Positions 5,624 to 6,970 of a DNA stretch of 6,970 nucleotides are shown here, piece by piece; position 1 is the stretch's first letter; every line of letters starts with the position of its first letter. The notes under the pieces are model-generated. The model ran no database searches, was not told where the DNA came from, and saw only the letters and a list, made by a program, of their open reading frames with translations. Source of the DNA: Candidatus Dormiibacterota bacterium (GTDB taxonomy: Bacteria > Chloroflexota > Dormibacteria > UBA8260 > Bog-877); contig PLTL01000161.1 of NCBI GenBank assembly GCA_003164475.1, forward strand, positions 1 to 6,970. The letters run 5' to 3'. A program made the position numbers and the translations under genes.

Positions 5624-5653
5624 ACCATAACACCCCCCCTGGGGGGGTTTCAA
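5624..5653 (-). promoter_or_regulatory. Predicted promoter of the sugar operon
   Basis: On the minus strand a -35 TTGAAA (5648-5653; five of six to TTGACA) is followed after 18 bases by -10 TATGGT (5624-5629), preceded by TG in the extended -10 position (TGTTATGGT). Transcription would start near 5617, leaving a leader of about 290 bases before the lipoprotein ATG. It is the best promoter-like sequence I found reading toward the operon. Confidence 0.5.
5632..5648. promoter_or_regulatory. C7/G7 palindrome filling the promoter spacer
   Basis: ACCCCCCCTGGGGGGGT is a perfect palindrome with 8-base arms around a single T. It fills most of the 18-base spacer between the predicted -35 and -10. Placement inside the spacer recalls MerR-type operators; other possibilities are a repressor site, a DNA structural element or slippage-prone homopolymer. 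There is no run of T typical of a terminator. Confidence 0.55.
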
Positions 5654-5667
5654 CAAGGCGAAGGAAA

Positions 5668-5685
5668 ATCACCCCAACGGGTGAT
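5668..5685. promoter_or_regulatory. Perfect palindrome ATCACCC-N4-GGGTGAT upstream of the operon promoter
   Basis: The 7-base arms (5668-5674 and 5679-5685) match perfectly around CAAC. The site lies about 51-68 bases upstream of the predicted start, a usual place for an activator or a second repressor site. Its sequence differs from the LacI-type operator, suggesting a different regulator. Confidence 0.45.
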
Positions 5686-5730
5686 GTCTCGCTCCTCCAC
5701 CGCGACAGGAACGCGGCGGGGGACGCCATG

Positions 5731-5835
5731 CTGATCGGGGATCGCTCCTGAAGGACGATCCACCCGGGGTCAGATTCCTTGGTGATGGACGACGCGGCTC
5801 GACTAAGATGACGCTGGCCGGGGACCCCCGATCAG
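5731..5835. repeat. Separated 10-bp inverted repeat CTGATCGGGG / CCCCGATCAG
   Basis: CTGATCGGGG (5731-5740) recurs as an exact inverse complement, CCCCGATCAG (5826-5835), 85 bases away, upstream of lacI. The pair could be two copies of one binding site in opposite orientations or the base of a long RNA fold. Confidence 0.4.
5739..5761. repeat. Hairpin with GGATCG/CGATCC arms upstream of lacI
   Basis: GGATCG (5739-5744) pairs with CGATCC (5756-5761), and TCCT (5746-5749) with AGGA (5752-5755), leaving one bulged C at 5745. The near-continuous 23-base palindrome overlaps the left arm of the separated repeat starting at 5731. It may be an operator or an mRNA hairpin; no T-run follows. Confidence 0.4.
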
Positions 5836-5901
5836 GGCCCGTCGGACGACGATCGGTCGACTTCGGGATACTCCTTGTGTCACCATCCTGACAACGATTG
5901 C

Positions 5902-6900
5902 ATGAAGAACTCCAACACGCGCCTTCACATCGTCGACATCGCGAAGCTGGCCGGCGTGTCTTCGGCCACGGTCTCCCGCGTGATCAGCGGCTCCCGACCC
6001 GTCTCGCCCGACCTGCGCGAGCGGGTCCTGGCGACGGTTCGACGCTTCGACTACCAGCCCAGCCAGCTGGCGCGCAACCTCCGGCGCGGGCGCACCGCAA
6101 CCGTGGGAGTGCTGATGTCGGACGTCGAGAACCCTCATTTCGCCGCGATGGCCAAGTATCTCGAGGAGGCTCTCTACCGTCGGGGCGCCCCGGTCCTCTT
6201 CTGCAATACCGGGGAGGACCCCAGCAAGCAGTCGTCGTACCTCGAGGTCATGGCCGCAGAGCGGGTCACGGGGGTGGTGATATCTCCGGCACTGGAGGGG
6301 GACGCCGCGGTGTCTCGTCTCATGGATCTGGGCACGCCCGTCGTCGCTGTCGACCGACCGCTCTCCGACCCGCGGGCCGACCTCGTGGTCGTCAACAACG
6401 CTGCCGCAAGCGAAGCGGGCACCCAGCTCCTGATCGACGCGGGGTGCAGGCGGATCGGTTGCATCGGGGGCCGGGAGGGGGTGTGGACCACCACCGAGCG
6501 GCTGGCCGGATACAGGTCCGCCATGGACAAGGCGGGCCTGGCATCACACTCGGTGCTGAGCGAGTTCACGGTGGAGATGGGATACCGGGCTGCTGCGACG
6601 CTGCTGGACGAACCCGGTGACCTGGATGGATTGATGATCGCCAACAACCAGATGGCCATCGGAGCTCTGCGGCTGCTGCGAGCGCGTCAGATCCGGGTGC
6701 CGCAGCAGTTGAGGGTCGTGGCTTTTGACGATCCGCCCTGGGCCGACCTGATCCAGCCGCGCCTCACAACCATCGCGCAACCGATACGGGAGATGGCCGA
6801 GGCTGCGGTTGAGCAATTGTTTCGACGCTTGGACGATCCCTCGCTTCCGCCCGGTCGGGTCACGCTCGATTGTGAGCTCAAGGTACGGGAGTCATCGTAG
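5902..6900 (+). CDS. LacI-family transcriptional regulator
   Basis: This 332-residue DNA-binding regulator probably represses the divergent sugar operon and is released by a sugar or sugar phosphate. The N-terminal helix-turn-helix is typical: IVDIAKLAGVSSATVSRVISG (residues 10-30), followed by the hinge helix QLARNLRRGRT (55-65). The rest is a periplasmic-binding-like effector domain with GVLMSDVENPHFA (69-81), GVVISPA (124-130), VAVDRP (148-153), IGCIGGREG (185-193), ANNQMAIGALR (247-257) and VVAFDDPPWADLIQPRLTTIAQP (272-294). Length is standard. The ATG at 5902 was chosen because it places the helix-turn-helix at the usual distance from the N-terminus. An in-frame TTG at 5875 would add nine unlike residues. 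Neither start has a strong ribosome binding site. After the TAG stop at 6898-6900, the last 70 bases are very GC-rich with short self-complementary words but no clear terminator or gene. Confidence 0.94.
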   Translation: MKNSNTRLHIVDIAKLAGVSSATVSRVISGSRPVSPDLRERVLATVRRFDYQPSQLARNLRRGRTATVGVLMSDVENPHFAAMAKYLEEALYRRGAPVLFCNTGEDPSKQSSYLEVMAAERVTGVVISPALEGDAAVSRLMDLGTPVVAVDRPLSDPRADLVVVNNAAASEAGTQLLIDAGCRRIGCIGGREGVWTTTERLAGYRSAMDKAGLASHSVLSEFTVEMGYRAAATLLDEPGDLDGLMIANNQMAIGALRLLRARQIRVPQQLRVVAFDDPPWADLIQPRLTTIAQPIREMAEAAVEQLFRRLDDPSLPPGRVTLDCELKVRESS

Positions 6901-6970
6901 GCGTAGCCCTGCCCACCCAGGAGATGCCGGCCTGACGGCGCGTGGTCGCCGGCGCGCACCGGCGCCCGCC

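Larger units (their letters stand above)
5330..5901. other. Divergent control region between the sugar operon and lacI
   Basis: This 572-base non-coding stretch holds the regulatory sites listed separately: promoter, operator and several palindromes between 5593 and 5761. The lipoprotein-side part (5330-5597) would be transcribed as a leader of about 290 bases. In it are only modest structures: GGGGC/GCCCC (5377-5391), CCGAG/CTCGG (5394-5415), an imperfect stem at 5575-5595 just after the predicted start, and repeated TGGTCAC words (5428-5434, 5445-5451). I recognise no riboswitch or small RNA. Small open frames here show no family match or good start. Upstream of lacI, weak plus-strand -10-like words (TAAGAT 5804-5809; GATACT 5867-5872) have no convincing -35 partners, so the lacI promoter is not assigned. 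Confidence 0.7.

Noticed and set aside
5632..5648. C7/G7 palindrome as a transcription terminator
   Set aside because: No T-run follows on either strand beyond three bases, the loop would be too tight for the full stem, and it lies exactly within a promoter spacer.
5435..5751. Two overlapping 99-codon plus-strand frames in the control region
   Set aside because: They run through the promoter and palindromes, have no good ribosome binding site, and encode Pro/Arg/Thr-rich sequence without family resemblance.
5875..5901. TTG start nine codons upstream of the lacI ATG
   Set aside because: The added residues are unlike LacI N-termini, and the ATG gives the usual distance to the helix-turn-helix; no strong ribosome binding site favours TTG.
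6901..6970. GC-rich tail after lacI as a terminator
   Set aside because: Only short self-complementary words and no T-run are seen; the window ends before a structure can be judged.

Overview
The window looks like a stretch of a high-GC actinobacterial chromosome. GC is strongly preferred at third codon positions, GTG is used as a start, the lipoprotein has a short signal peptide and lipobox, several genes have GGAGG-type ribosome binding sites, and the genes are tightly overlapped. No phage, transposon, CRISPR or RNA gene was seen. The exact genus cannot be read from the sequence.

Layout: positions 1-180 (+) hold the last 59 codons of an ABC-2 type export permease. It converges, with only 7 bases between stop codons, on a six-gene cluster read on the minus strand (5329 down to 188). 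In transcription order the cluster encodes a sugar-binding lipoprotein (5329-4346), an RbsC-type permease (4201-3197), a single-domain ABC ATPase (3200-2337), a 3-hexulose-6-phosphate synthase-like (HPS, HxlA) enzyme (2291-1620), a 6-phospho-3-hexuloisomerase-like (PHI, HxlB) SIS protein (1698-1150) and a PfkB-family sugar kinase (1153-188). Stop/start overlaps (ATGA twice, plus a 79-base overlap) argue for one polycistronic unit. After a 572-base control region, a LacI-family regulator runs divergently on the plus strand (5902-6900).

How it works together (inference): a CUT2 ABC importer captures a sugar, the PfkB kinase phosphorylates it, and the PHI/HPS pair either breaks the sugar phosphate down to a pentulose 5-phosphate plus formaldehyde or fixes formaldehyde onto a pentulose 5-phosphate. 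LacI would gate the operon. The joining of the two ribulose-monophosphate enzymes to a dedicated sugar importer and kinase is the most interesting point in the window. The substrate cannot be decided from sequence alone, although the binding-protein pocket differs from that of E. coli RbsB at two positions.

The control region is dense. It holds a good minus-strand promoter (TTGAAA-18-TATGGT, with a TG extension) whose spacer is almost entirely a C7/G7 palindrome. A LacI-type imperfect palindrome lies just downstream of the predicted start, a perfect ATCACCC/GGGTGAT palindrome lies about 50-70 bases upstream, and more inverted repeats lie between these and lacI. The predicted transcript would have an approximately 290-base leader before the lipoprotein gene.
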